Assembly: GCF_001729485.1 (NCBI RefSeq)
Contig: NZ_CP017157.1
Location: 6,882,001-6,946,000, forward strand
DNA length: 64,000 nt
Source: Streptomyces lydicus
GTDB lineage: Bacteria > Actinomycetota > Actinomycetes > Streptomycetales > Streptomycetaceae
Direction of reading: 5' to 3'
Part shown: in pieces, positions 9,310-17,963 of the stretch
Layout: the number at the start of each line of letters is the position of its first letter
Position numbering within the stretch: position 1 is the stretch's first letter
Notes under the pieces: model-generated
The model's input: the letters and a program-made list of their open reading frames with translations, nothing else
What the model was told of the DNA's origin: nothing
The model's database searches: none
Translations under genes and position numbers: made by a program

Positions 9310-10461
9310 TCAGATGCGGCGGCGGGCCTTACGGGCGCGCCGCACGAGAGCGGCGGTTCCCAGGAGGGCGACGGTGGCGCCGGCGGCGCCCGCGGCGGTG
9401 GCGTCCTTGCGGCCCAGCCGGCGGCCGGCGACGGTGTGGCGTCCGGCGACCTCCTCCAGCAGCTCGGCGAGCACCTCCTCGTTCGTCCACCGGGGCCGCC
9501 AGCCCGCCTCGTGCAGCCGGCTGCCGCTGACCACCCACGGGTGCATGGTGTACGCGAGGTCCCCGGCGGGCGACGGGGTCAGCCCGATGCGGTGCAGGCG
9601 GGCGGCGGCGCCCAGGGCCACCGAGGACGGCAGCTCCATGCGCCGGATCCCGGACAGCTCCTCGACCTCCTCCTGCTCCAGCCACCCGTCGCAGCCCACC
9701 GCCAGCTCCCCGTCGACCTTCTCCAGCGCCGCGTACTCCAGGGCGCTGACCAGGTCCTCGACGTGGCAGAACTGCCAGGAGGGGCGGGATCCGGCGACGA
9801 CCAGCAGGCGGGGCGACTCGAAGTAGCGGGTCAGCGCGGTGTCGGTGCCGCCCACCAGGACGGCGGGGCGCAGAACGGTGACGTTCAGCCCGGGGTGTGC
9901 GCGGGGCGCGCGGCGCGCGAGGTGCTCGATCTCCAGGAGGTCGCCGACGCCGGTGGCGTCCGCGGTGGCCCGCAACTCGGCGTCCTCGGCCAGCGGCACG
10001 TCGTTGTCGGGCAGCGCCCCGTAGACCATCGCGGAGGTGCACAGCACCACCCGGTGGACGCCGGCGGCCGCGGCGGCGGTCAGCACGGTCTGGGTGCCGC
10101 GCACGTTGTAGGCGGTGCGCGCGGTGGCGTCGGTCTCCAGGTCGAGGTCGAGCGCCAGGTGGACGACGACGTCCGCGCCGCGCAGCTTGTCGGCGATGGC
10201 GGGGTCGCGTACGTCCAGGACGTGCCACTGCGCCCCGGCGACGTCGCCGCGCCGCTCGTCGAGCGCCACCACCTCCTTGACCTCGTCGGAGTCGACCAGG
10301 GCACGGGTGAGCTGCGCACCGACCCCGGAGGCGGCGCCGGTCACGGCGACGACGGGCCGACGCAGCGGCCGGTCCGGGGCGCCGCCCGCGGTGTCGCCTG
10401 TCTTCTCGGTCTGGTCCGCAGCGTTTCGCGCTGCGCGAACGGTCGGATCTGGGGAACTCAC
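9310..10461 (-). CDS. NAD(P)-binding SDR-family protein with C-terminal membrane anchor, 383 aa
   Basis: Extended short-chain dehydrogenase/epimerase fold with nucleotide-binding GAASGVG near residues 41-47, followed by VVALDERRGDVAGAQWHVLD and the NVRGTQTVLTAAAAAGV helix. The usual catalytic YxxxK is not found: the tyrosine of LCTSAMVYGALPDN has no lysine four residues on, so it may bind nucleotide without normal oxidoreductase chemistry. A hydrophobic C-terminal helix (AGAAGATVALLGTAALV) followed by Arg/Lys suggests tail anchoring. GTG 10461 has GGAG 7 nt upstream; the frame is open to 10557. It is divergent from the Zincin_2 gene. Confidence 0.85.
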   Translation of the reverse strand: MSSPDPTVRAARNAADQTEKTGDTAGGAPDRPLRRPVVAVTGAASGVGAQLTRALVDSDEVKEVVALDERRGDVAGAQWHVLDVRDPAIADKLRGADVVVHLALDLDLETDATARTAYNVRGTQTVLTAAAAAGVHRVVLCTSAMVYGALPDNDVPLAEDAELRATADATGVGDLLEIEHLARRAPRAHPGLNVTVLRPAVLVGGTDTALTRYFESPRLLVVAGSRPSWQFCHVEDLVSALEYAALEKVDGELAVGCDGWLEQEEVEELSGIRRMELPSSVALGAAARLHRIGLTPSPAGDLAYTMHPWVVSGSRLHEAGWRPRWTNEEVLAELLEEVAGRHTVAGRRLGRKDATAAGAAGATVALLGTAALVRRARKARRRI

Positions 10462-10652
10462 CGGGCGTCTCCAGCGGTTGTCTTCAGTACGGGCGCGTGC
10501 TGACGCGTCCGCACCAGGTGGCTCCATCCTGCCGCAGCCACCGGGCCAGCGAAGCACCGAGCCCCGAAGCGGTCCGGGTGTCTACGCTGGAGGTGATGTC
10601 GGGCAGCCGCCGTCGGCCACCTGGTCGGCGGCCCTACGAGCCGAGGAAACCC

Positions 10653-12113
10653 GTGAGTGACACCCCATTCGGATTCGGCCTTCCGCCGGAGGAGCCGGAG
10701 GACGGCGACAACGGCAAGAAGAAGGGCGGCCAGGGAGGTAGCCAGGGCCCCGCGGACCCCTTCGGGTTCGGTGGCGGGAGCGGCGCGGACAATCCGTTCG
10801 CGGCGCTCTTCGGCGGCATGGGCGGCCCCGGTGGCGAGATGAACCCCGGCGATCTGGGCGCCGCCTTCCAGAAGCTCGGCCAGATGCTCTCCTACGAGGG
10901 CGGCCCGGTGAACTGGGAGATGGCCAAGGACATCGCCCGGCAGACCGTCTCGCAGGGCGCGCAGGACGGCAGCAAGGACGCGAGCCTGTCGCCGGGCGAG
11001 CGCTCGGCCGTCGAGGAGGCGGTGCGGCTGGCGGACCTGTGGCTGGACGGTGTGACGTCGCTGCCCTCGGGCTCGGGCTCGGTGGTGGCGTGGAGCCGCG
11101 CCGAGTGGGTCGAGGAGACCCTTCCGGTGTGGAAGGACCTGGTCAATCCGCTCGCCGAGCGCGTCGGGGCGGCCATGGGCGATGTGCTGCCCGAGGAGAT
11201 GCAGGCCATGGCGGGCCCGCTGCTCGGGATGATGCGCTCCATGGGCGGCGCGATGTTCGGCACCCAGATCGGGCAGGCGCTGGGCGTCCTGGCCGGTGAG
11301 GTCGTCGGTTCGACGGACATCGGGCTGCCGCTGGGCCCGGCCGGGAAGGCGGCGCTGCTGCCCGGGAACATCGCGACGTTCGGCGCGGGCCTGGGCGTGC
11401 CGCAGGAGGAGGTGCGGCTGTATCTGGCCCTGCGCGAGGCCGCCCACCAGCGGCTCTTCGCCCATGTGCCGTGGCTGCGCTCGCATCTGTTCGGCGCCGT
11501 CGAGGGGTACGCGCGCGGCATCAAGGTCGACACGACCAAGCTGGAGGACGTGGTCGGCCAGATCGACCCCCAGCACCCCGAGGAGCTGCAGAACGCGCTG
11601 CAGCAGGGCATGTTCCAGCCCGAGGACACCCCGGAGCAGAAGGCGGCGCTGGCCCGGCTGGAGACCGCGCTGGCGCTGGTCGAGGGCTGGGTGGACGCGG
11701 TGGTGCACGCCGCCGCCAAGCCGCATCTGCCGTCCGCGGACAAGCTCCGCGAGACGCTGCGGCGGCGCCGGGCGAGCGGCGGCCCCGCGGAGCAGACGTT
11801 CTCGACGCTGATCGGTCTGCAGCTGCGTCCGCGCCGGCTGCGGGACGCCTCACGGCTGTGGGCGTCGCTGACGGACGCACGTGGCCTGGACGGCCGCGAC
11901 GGCCTGTGGGAGCACCCTGACATGCTGCCGACGGCGGCCGACCTGGACGACCCGGACGGCTTCGTGCACCACGAGCAGCCGGACTTCTCCGAGCTCGACA
12001 AGATGCTCGGCGAGGCGGCCCGGGACCGCGGGCCGGACCTCGGCAAGCCCGGCCGGGAGGGCGAAGGCCCGGACGGGACGCCCGGCGAGGGCAAGGGTGA
12101 CGGCGACAAGTGA
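10653..12113 (+). CDS. Zincin_2 (DUF2342) family protein, 486 aa
   Basis: Actinobacterial family annotated as zinc-dependent metalloprotease/putative hydrolase. The N-terminal 60 residues are Gly/Pro-rich and disordered; the rest is helical. The position expected for a zinc HExxH reads LREAAHQRLF, with Arg in place of the first His, so zinc binding is doubtful. GTG 10653 is chosen because GAGGAAA lies 5 nt upstream and the product starts MSDTPFGFGLPP; the open frame extends to 10497. Its stop overlaps the Nudix start (GTGA), so the two are translationally coupled. The mycobacterial orthologue lies in the same conserved block. Confidence 0.85.
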   Translation: MSDTPFGFGLPPEEPEDGDNGKKKGGQGGSQGPADPFGFGGGSGADNPFAALFGGMGGPGGEMNPGDLGAAFQKLGQMLSYEGGPVNWEMAKDIARQTVSQGAQDGSKDASLSPGERSAVEEAVRLADLWLDGVTSLPSGSGSVVAWSRAEWVEETLPVWKDLVNPLAERVGAAMGDVLPEEMQAMAGPLLGMMRSMGGAMFGTQIGQALGVLAGEVVGSTDIGLPLGPAGKAALLPGNIATFGAGLGVPQEEVRLYLALREAAHQRLFAHVPWLRSHLFGAVEGYARGIKVDTTKLEDVVGQIDPQHPEELQNALQQGMFQPEDTPEQKAALARLETALALVEGWVDAVVHAAAKPHLPSADKLRETLRRRRASGGPAEQTFSTLIGLQLRPRRLRDASRLWASLTDARGLDGRDGLWEHPDMLPTAADLDDPDGFVHHEQPDFSELDKMLGEAARDRGPDLGKPGREGEGPDGTPGEGKGDGDK

Positions 12114-12640
12114 GTCTGCACGCCGAGGCGGCGCGGGTGCTCAAGGAGTGGCCCGCGCCGTCGCCCGATCAGGAGCAGCTGCGGCTGGCGTATCTGGATC
12201 ATCTGGCCGCCCACCGGGACGGCATGTGGAAGCCCTGCAAGGAGGGGCATCTCACGGCGAGCGCGCTGGTGATCGACCCGGCCGCGGGCCGGGTGCTGCT
12301 GACGCTGCACCGCAAGCTGGAGATGTGGCTGCAGATGGGCGGCCACTGCGAGCCGGAGGACGCCTCGCTGGCCGACGCGGCGCTGCGTGAGGCGCGCGAG
12401 GAGTCGGGCATCGCCCGGGGGCTGACGCTGCTGCCCGGCGGCCCGGTGCGGCTGGACCGTCACCGCACGCCGTGCGCGGTGCATCTGGACGTGCAGTACG
12501 CGGCGCTGGCGCCCGCGGGCGCGGTCGCGGCGATCAGCGACGAGTCGCTGGACCTGAAGTGGTTCGGGTACGACGAGGTGCCGGGCGTCGCCGACGACTC
12601 GGTGGTGCGCCTGGTGGAAGCCGCCCGCGCGCTCCTCTAG
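12110..12640 (+). CDS. Nudix hydrolase, 176 aa
   Basis: Hydrolyses a nucleoside-diphosphate-linked substrate, typically with Mg2+. The Nudix box spans residues 78-100 (GGHCEPEDAS then REAREESGI), with the catalytic glutamates intact. GTG 12110 overlaps the stop of the Zincin_2 gene by four bases, so the pair is coupled. The substrate is not predictable from sequence. A strong convergent terminator follows at 12654-12683. Confidence 0.93.
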   Translation: MSLHAEAARVLKEWPAPSPDQEQLRLAYLDHLAAHRDGMWKPCKEGHLTASALVIDPAAGRVLLTLHRKLEMWLQMGGHCEPEDASLADAALREAREESGIARGLTLLPGGPVRLDRHRTPCAVHLDVQYAALAPAGAVAAISDESLDLKWFGYDEVPGVADDSVVRLVEAARALL

Positions 12641-12653
12641 AGGGAACTTGCGG

Positions 12654-12683
12654 ATCCGGCGCCCCTTCCGGGGCGCCGGATTT
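12654..12683. terminator. Bidirectional terminator between Nudix and AIM24 genes
   Basis: 12-bp perfect stem ATCCGGCGCCCC / GGGGCGCCGGAT with a TTCC loop, followed by TTT on the plus strand. It separates the convergent Nudix (ends 12640) and AIM24 (ends 12698) genes. Confidence 0.8.
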
Positions 12684-12697
12684 CCGTCCGCGGCGGG

Positions 12698-13456
12698 TCA
12701 GTTGGTGAAGATGTTGCCCTGGTTGGCTCCCCTGACGCCCTGCTGGCCCATGCCGAACTGGGCGGCCAGGCCGGAGCCGATGACCGCGTTCTGCGGCGGC
12801 AGCAGCTCGCTGGGCTGGACCAGTGCATAGCCCTGGCCGAGGAAGCTGAGCTCCCAGCCCTCGCCGGTGCTGCCGCGGCGCCGCCACACCCCGGAGGAGT
12901 GCGTCTGCGCCTGCATCTGCACCCGTAGCGACGCGGACCAGGCGACCACCGCGTCGGCGTCGGCGTTGACGTACTTGTCGGGCGTGACCTGGAGCATCAG
13001 CGGCTGCCCCGAGGTCATCAGGGCGACCTTGCCCTGCCCGGAGATGTTGAGCTGGTACTTGCCGGTGCCGGAGATCCCGTACTGGCTGTCGACGGAGACC
13101 ACCTCCCAGTGGAGGCCGGAGTCCAGCGCCAGCACGTAGCTGCTGTCGACGGTCAGGCCGTCGTGGTCGACGTCGACGACGTGCACGTACTGGGCGAGGT
13201 TGGCCAGGTAGACGGTGCCCTGCCCGGAGACGCGCATCAGGTCGAGGCCCTCACCGGAGTGGGCGCGGGCCCGGTGCTGGCCGGGCGTCTGGTAGTTGCC
13301 GTCGAATTCGAGCAGCCCCTGATAGGCGACCATCGATCCCTTGCGGGCGAGGACGTCGTCGTGGCCCTGGAGGGCGACCCGCAGCAGCTGGCTGTTCTGC
13401 AGGGCGTAGCGGTCCTGGGTGTGTGCCTCGGTGAAGGCGAAAAGCGGACTCTGCAT
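12698..13456 (-). CDS. AIM24 family protein, 252 aa (third gene of AIM24 operon)
   Basis: Single AIM24 (DUF124/TIGR00266-like) beta-rich trypsin-like-fold domain covering nearly the full length, recognised by repeated G-x-G-x-V/L strands such as MRVSGQGTVYLAN, NISGQGKVALM and ELSFLGQGYALVQPSE. The function is unknown in bacteria; the yeast homologue is a mitochondrial inner-membrane organising protein. No signal peptide or membrane helix. ATG 13456 lies 18 bp after the stop of the preceding AIM24 gene, so the genes are co-transcribed. About 35-45 residues of Gln/Gly-rich tail follow the domain. Confidence 0.9.
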   Translation of the reverse strand: MQSPLFAFTEAHTQDRYALQNSQLLRVALQGHDDVLARKGSMVAYQGLLEFDGNYQTPGQHRARAHSGEGLDLMRVSGQGTVYLANLAQYVHVVDVDHDGLTVDSSYVLALDSGLHWEVVSVDSQYGISGTGKYQLNISGQGKVALMTSGQPLMLQVTPDKYVNADADAVVAWSASLRVQMQAQTHSSGVWRRRGSTGEGWELSFLGQGYALVQPSELLPPQNAVIGSGLAAQFGMGQQGVRGANQGNIFTN

Positions 13457-13474
13457 GGCGTTCGGTCCTCCCCC

Positions 13475-14158
13475 TCAGCCCCGGGCCCGGAGCCGGTCGG
13501 TGCTGTCCTCGCTGGGCTGGACGACGACGAACCCCTGGCCGGAGAAGCCGAGTTGGTACGCCTCGCCGCTGCCGCGCCCGATCATCGAGGACGCCTTGAA
13601 GCTGCGCTTGCCCTTCATCTTCAGGTGCGTCGACCAGGCGACCAGCGCGTCCGGGTCCACATAGGTCTCGTCCTCGCCGCGGCCGCAGTCGACGACGACG
13701 GGCGTGCCCCGGGAGGTCAGCGCGACCCAGCCGGTGCCGGAGATCCCGACGTTGAACAGGCCCTGGCCGGCGAACTTGGCCATGCCCTTGACGCGCTGCA
13801 CGCCCCACTGGAGGTGTGCGTCGAAGGCGAGGAGGTTGGTGCCGTTGACGGAGAGCGCGTCACCGTTGAGGTTGATGCAGACCACGTCGGCGCCGTAGTC
13901 GGCGAGGTAGAGCAGGCCGTCGCCGGAGCACTTCATCAGGGGCGCGCCCTCACCGGTGAGCCACTGGGAGGCCATCTGGCGCACGGCGGGCGGGTTCGGC
14001 TCGTACTGAACGAAGCCCTCGTAGGCGACCATCGAGCCGGTGCGGGCGAAGACGTCCTGGCCGCTCTGCATGGCGATTTTCACCATGGCGCTGCCGTGGT
14101 TCTCCATACGGGCGGCGGGCGGGGTCGGGACGTAGCCCGACAGCTGCTGCTGGGTCAT
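13475..14158 (-). CDS. AIM24 family protein, 227 aa (second gene of AIM24 operon)
   Basis: A second stand-alone AIM24 domain, divergent from its neighbours but with the same strand signatures (GSMVAYEGFVQYEPN, MKCSGDGLLYLADYG, GFSGQGFVVVQPSE). No transmembrane helix or signal peptide. ATG 14158 is 11 bp downstream of the TerD-AIM24 stop and has GAGGG-like sequence in between. Products of this family are usually encoded as two or three paralogues side by side, which suggests a hetero-oligomer; this is inference. Confidence 0.9.
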   Translation of the reverse strand: MTQQQLSGYVPTPPAARMENHGSAMVKIAMQSGQDVFARTGSMVAYEGFVQYEPNPPAVRQMASQWLTGEGAPLMKCSGDGLLYLADYGADVVCINLNGDALSVNGTNLLAFDAHLQWGVQRVKGMAKFAGQGLFNVGISGTGWVALTSRGTPVVVDCGRGEDETYVDPDALVAWSTHLKMKGKRSFKASSMIGRGSGEAYQLGFSGQGFVVVQPSEDSTDRLRARG

Positions 14159-14169
14159 GACGGGCTCCC

Positions 14170-15861
14170 TCAGACCTCGTAGGGCTGGACGACGATGAAG
14201 TTGCCGGGCGCACCGCGGAACTGGAGGTTCACGGTCTCGCCGGAGTGGCCCGGATAGGCGTGCCGGCGCAGGCTCACCTGACTGGAGATGATCACCTGGG
14301 AGGCGGCGGACCAGGCCACGACGGCGTTGGCGTCGGCGAAGGTGGTCGGGGTGACCGGCAGCACGACCGGGGTGCCGTGGGTCTTGACGACGAGGGTGCC
14401 GGTCCCCTGGAACTGCATGGTGAACAGGGCGCCACCGGGGATGCCGTGGCCCTCGATGCGGCGCACCTCGTGCTGCAGCGACTCGTCGAAGGCGAGCACG
14501 GACTCGGCGGACACGCAGATCGCGTCGCCCTGCAGCTCGATGGGGTGGACGTGGGCGCTGTTGTCGGCGAAGAAGACCTGACCCTGGCCGGTGCAGCGCA
14601 TCAGCTGCATCTCCTGGCCGGTGGCGTTGCCGACGATCCGGCCGCGGAACCCGGCGCCCTTGTAGCCGAAGTCGACCTTGCCCTGGTAGAGGACCATGCT
14701 GCCCTGGCGGGCGAGCACCGGCTGGCCGTCGACACCGAGGTCGACCCGGATCAGCTTGCTGTTCTGCGGGGTCCAGCGCTGACCGGTGGGCGCCTCCTTG
14801 TACTTGTCCAGCACGACACCGAGACCGGGACCGCCCCCCTGGGGCAGCGTGGGGGCCTGCCCGGCATACGGGGCGCCGAGGGGCTGCGGTGCCGGCTGCC
14901 CGTACGGGGCGGGGCCGCCGTACGGGGCCGGCTGGCCCGGGTGGCCGCCACCGGGCGGGGCGGCCGGAGGCTGCGGCGGCCCGTACGGGTCCTGGCCGGG
15001 CGCCGGTTGACCGTAGGGCGCCGGCTGGCCGTGGGGGGCCGGCGGCTGCTGGCCGGGCGGCGGCACCGGGCCAGCGGGCGGGGCCAGCGGGGCGGCGATG
15101 GTGGGGGCGTTGTGCACCTGCGGCGCGGTGGGCTGCGGGGCCTGGGGCGCGGGGGCGGGCTGCGCGGCCGCCGGGGGCGGGTGCGGCGCCCCCTGGGGCG
15201 GGCCGAAGTCGGGCGCGGGCTGCGGGGCCGCGGGCGCCCCGAAGGACGGAGCGGGGGCGGCGGGCCCGGAGGGCGGCGCGAAGCCGGGCACGCCCTGGGC
15301 GGCGGCGGGCGGTTCGGGCTGCGCCTCCGCCTCCTCGGCGACCTCGCCGCCGAAGTTCTTCAGCAGCGCCTCCAGGCCGCCGTCGAATCCCTGGCCGACG
15401 GCGGCGAACCGCCAGACGTCCTTGAGGTAGAAGTCGCCGAGCATGACGGCGCGTTCGGTGCTGAACTCGCTGCCGGTGAAGGAGTAGCGGGCGACTTCCT
15501 CGCCGCCGGCCACGATCCGGAGGTAGCCGGGGCCGATCTGCGAGACCTGGCCGGCGCCGTCGAGGGCGGCGGTGAAGGTGAGCTTCTCGATGTGCGGCGG
15601 GATCTTGTCGAGGGTGACACGGAAGGACTCGTTGTCGCCCGCCTGCGGGCCGAGCAGCTGGATCGACTCCTCGGGCGAGGCGGGCTGGTTGAAGAAGATG
15701 AAGTACCGGTCGTCGGAGAGCCGTTCCTCGGCGTCCAGGCCGAAGCAGCTGATGTCGAAGGTCAGGCCGGGCCCGGCGATCTGCACGCCGACGTACAGAT
15801 CCGTCCCCGCCGTCAGATCAGCGATCCTGGCCTTGTGGCCGCGCTGGAATTCCCTGGCCAT
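14170..15861 (-). CDS. TerD domain - proline-rich linker - AIM24 fusion protein, 563 aa
   Basis: First gene of the AIM24 operon. Residues about 1-180 form a TerD/CABP domain (stress and tellurite-resistance family, calcium-binding in studied members), with LTAGTDLYVGVQIAGPGL, the loop DDRYFIFFNQPASPE and MLGDFYLKDVWRFAAVGQGF. Residues about 185-330 are a Pro/Ala/Gly/Gln-rich disordered linker. Residues about 340-563 are an AIM24 domain ending FRGAPGNFIVVQPYEV. The frame is open to 16785, but that would overlap the metallopeptidase gene; ATG 15861 (MAREFQRGHK) matches TerD N-termini. It links cytoplasmic Ter-type stress signalling to the two downstream AIM24 proteins. Confidence 0.9.
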   Translation of the reverse strand: MAREFQRGHKARIADLTAGTDLYVGVQIAGPGLTFDISCFGLDAEERLSDDRYFIFFNQPASPEESIQLLGPQAGDNESFRVTLDKIPPHIEKLTFTAALDGAGQVSQIGPGYLRIVAGGEEVARYSFTGSEFSTERAVMLGDFYLKDVWRFAAVGQGFDGGLEALLKNFGGEVAEEAEAQPEPPAAAQGVPGFAPPSGPAAPAPSFGAPAAPQPAPDFGPPQGAPHPPPAAAQPAPAPQAPQPTAPQVHNAPTIAAPLAPPAGPVPPPGQQPPAPHGQPAPYGQPAPGQDPYGPPQPPAAPPGGGHPGQPAPYGGPAPYGQPAPQPLGAPYAGQAPTLPQGGGPGLGVVLDKYKEAPTGQRWTPQNSKLIRVDLGVDGQPVLARQGSMVLYQGKVDFGYKGAGFRGRIVGNATGQEMQLMRCTGQGQVFFADNSAHVHPIELQGDAICVSAESVLAFDESLQHEVRRIEGHGIPGGALFTMQFQGTGTLVVKTHGTPVVLPVTPTTFADANAVVAWSAASQVIISSQVSLRRHAYPGHSGETVNLQFRGAPGNFIVVQPYEV

Positions 15862-15973
15862 ACGTAACGCCCGTCCCCCGCTCCCGCCGTGATGTGCTCT
15901 GCGCGGCCAGGCTAACCGCTGACACCGACAGCAAGCGATGCCGGGGCGCACGGCAACGCCGCGGACGCCCCCG

Positions 15974-16600
15974 CTATTCGGGGCGGGCCGGGGGCAGATG
16001 GGGCAGCCGCTCCGCCGCCACCACCCCTTCGAGGTAGCCGCGGGCGCGTTCCGTACGCGGATAGGACTCCAGCAGGCTCCAGAACGAGGGGCCGTGGCCG
16101 GGGACGAGCAGATGCGCCAGCTCGTGCAGCAGGACGTAGTCGACGACGTACTCCGGCATGCCCTGGAGGCGGTGCGAGAGCCGGATGCTGCCCTCGGCCG
16201 GGGTGCACGATCCCCAGCGGGTGTTCTGGTTGGTGACCCAGCGCACCGAAGCGGGCCGGGCCCGGCCGCCCAGGAACTGGTCCGACAGCCGCCCGGCGCG
16301 CTCGGCCAGCTCGCTGTCGCCGAGCATCCGCTTGCTCTCCTGGGCGGCGAGCTTGTCGAGCATGACGGTGACCCAGCGCTGCTCCTCCGCCTCCGACATC
16401 CGGGCCGGGATGAGCACCACCGTGCGGTCCCCCTCGCGGTAGGCGGAGACCGTTCTGCGGCGCCGCTGGCTGCGCCGCACCTCGACCGCGCTGGTTCCCG
16501 ATCCGCGGGCCTTGGGGCCGGGCGCGGCCCCGCGCGAGGGGTCGGCGGCGCGGCGCAGGGGTGTCTCCCCGAAGCCGTGAGCGGGAGGGTCGGCGGGCAC
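15974..16600 (-). CDS. YgjP-type (M48/DUF45) zinc metallopeptidase, 208 aa
   Basis: Soluble zinc metallopeptidase-like protein. The zinc motif HELAH is at residues 159-163, the third ligand His lies in VPGHGPSFW (about 169), and the family signature RWGSC is at 128-132. No membrane helix. The frame is open to 17275 through the ThiF gene on the other strand, so a start near GTG 16600 is chosen (MPADPPAHGFGETP); no strong ribosome site is seen. It lies upstream of the AIM24 operon with a 112-bp gap and is divergent from the ThiF gene. The substrate is unknown. Confidence 0.88.
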   Translation of the reverse strand: MPADPPAHGFGETPLRRAADPSRGAAPGPKARGSGTSAVEVRRSQRRRRTVSAYREGDRTVVLIPARMSEAEEQRWVTVMLDKLAAQESKRMLGDSELAERAGRLSDQFLGGRARPASVRWVTNQNTRWGSCTPAEGSIRLSHRLQGMPEYVVDYVLLHELAHLLVPGHGPSFWSLLESYPRTERARGYLEGVVAAERLPHLPPARPE

Positions 16601-16778
16601 GCGCCCGACGTTACCCGCTGGCCCTGCGGGAAGTCCCGCCTCGCGGTCGGTTCGCCACCGAACCACTCCATGGCGTGCAGCGCTTGTACGACTAATGCCG
16701 CTCCGGCCTGTGGATAACTCCGGGCGTGCTCCGCCGCGGGGGGCATGCTGGGGGCCGGACGACGAAGGACGGGGGCGG

Positions 16779-17921
16779 ATGGCAATGCATCCGATGCTCA
16801 AGCCCGCGCTGCGGCGCGGCTGGCGGGACAGGGAAACGGTGCGGTTCGGTGTGGCGCCGGCCCACGCGATGGTGGTCGGCCCGGTCGACACGGCCACCGG
16901 CAGCTTCCTCTCACTGATCGACGGCACCCGCACCGTGCGGCAGCTCGTCGCGGAGGCGGCGCGGCTGGACCTCCCGGCCGAGCACGCCCGCGGTGTGGTG
17001 GACCGGCTCGGCGCGGCCGGGCTGCTGGAGGCGCCCACCGCCGGCGGTCCGGCGGCCGACGCCGTCCGGGCGGACCAGCCCGCCGTCGAGCGGCTCCGGC
17101 CCGACCTGGCCTCCCTCTCGGTGCAGTACCGCGAACCGGCCGGCGCGCTGGAGCGGACAGGGGCCCGCCGGGCGGTCCGGGTGAAGGTCAAGGGCGCGGG
17201 GCGGGTGGGCGCCGCCGTCGCGGCACTGCTCTCGGCCGCCGGCCTGGGGCGGGTGGAGGTGGTCGACGGGGGCAAGGTCGCCCCGGGGGACGTCCTGCCC
17301 GGCGGGCTGGGGGCCGAGCGGATCGGTGAGCCGCGCGCCGCGGCGGCCGGAGCGCTGGTCCGCCGCTCCTCCCCCTGGAGCCGCCGGCCGAGGCCGAGGG
17401 TCCCGGTCAGCGAATCGGGCGAGCCGGGACTGTCCCTGGTGGTGCTCGCCCCGCGGGACGGGCTCGCCGCGTACGCCCCCGACCCGGTGCTGGCCGAGCC
17501 GCTGCTGACCGCCGGGATCCCGCATCTTTACGCGGGAGTGATCGAGGGCACGGGTGTGGTGGGTCCGCTGGTGCTGCCCGGCGGCTCGGCCTGCGCCGGC
17601 TGCGACGAACTGCGCCGCACGGACGCGGAACCGGCCTGGCCGCGGCTGCTCGCGCAGTGGCGGTCGGGACGGGCCGCACCCGCGGTGCCGGCGTGCGACG
17701 CCGCGCTGGCAACGGCGGTCGCCGGGCTCGCCGCCGTGCAGGCGCTGACGTTCCTCGACGGTGAACTGCCGCCGTCCACAGGGGCGCGGATGGAGCTCGC
17801 CCTGCCGTGTGCGACCGTGCGGACGGTGCGGATCGAGCCGCATCCGGAGTGCGCGTGCGGTACTGCCGCTTCACCGTCTGCGACAGCGCCTCGGATCCTC
17901 GGCCGTGACACGCCACAATGA
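16779..17921 (+). CDS. Orphan RRE/PqqD-like + ThiF (E1-like) protein, 380 aa
   Basis: Residues about 1-90 resemble the winged-helix peptide-recognition region of RiPP enzymes (RFGVAPAHAMVVGPVDTATG, then a helical RTVRQLVAEAARLD). From residue 135 a Rossmann fold begins with VKGAGRVGAAVAALL (GxGxxG at 139-144), as in ThiF/MoeB E1-like enzymes and TOMM cyclodehydratase partner proteins. CAGC and CAC near the C-terminus could bind zinc. No precursor peptide or cyclodehydratase lies nearby. ATG 16779 follows GGGGGCGG. The ABC1 kinase gene follows 42 bp later in the same orientation, as in mycobacteria. Its role is unknown. Confidence 0.82.
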   Translation: MAMHPMLKPALRRGWRDRETVRFGVAPAHAMVVGPVDTATGSFLSLIDGTRTVRQLVAEAARLDLPAEHARGVVDRLGAAGLLEAPTAGGPAADAVRADQPAVERLRPDLASLSVQYREPAGALERTGARRAVRVKVKGAGRVGAAVAALLSAAGLGRVEVVDGGKVAPGDVLPGGLGAERIGEPRAAAAGALVRRSSPWSRRPRPRVPVSESGEPGLSLVVLAPRDGLAAYAPDPVLAEPLLTAGIPHLYAGVIEGTGVVGPLVLPGGSACAGCDELRRTDAEPAWPRLLAQWRSGRAAPAVPACDAALATAVAGLAAVQALTFLDGELPPSTGARMELALPCATVRTVRIEPHPECACGTAASPSATAPRILGRDTPQ

Positions 17922-17963
17922 CGGAGTAACCCCGGTAGGGGACAGTGTGAGTTGGAGGGGCGC

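Noticed and set aside
15862..16785. Extension of the TerD-AIM24 protein to 16785
   Set aside because: It would run through the YgjP-type gene; the TerD fold starts at 15861.
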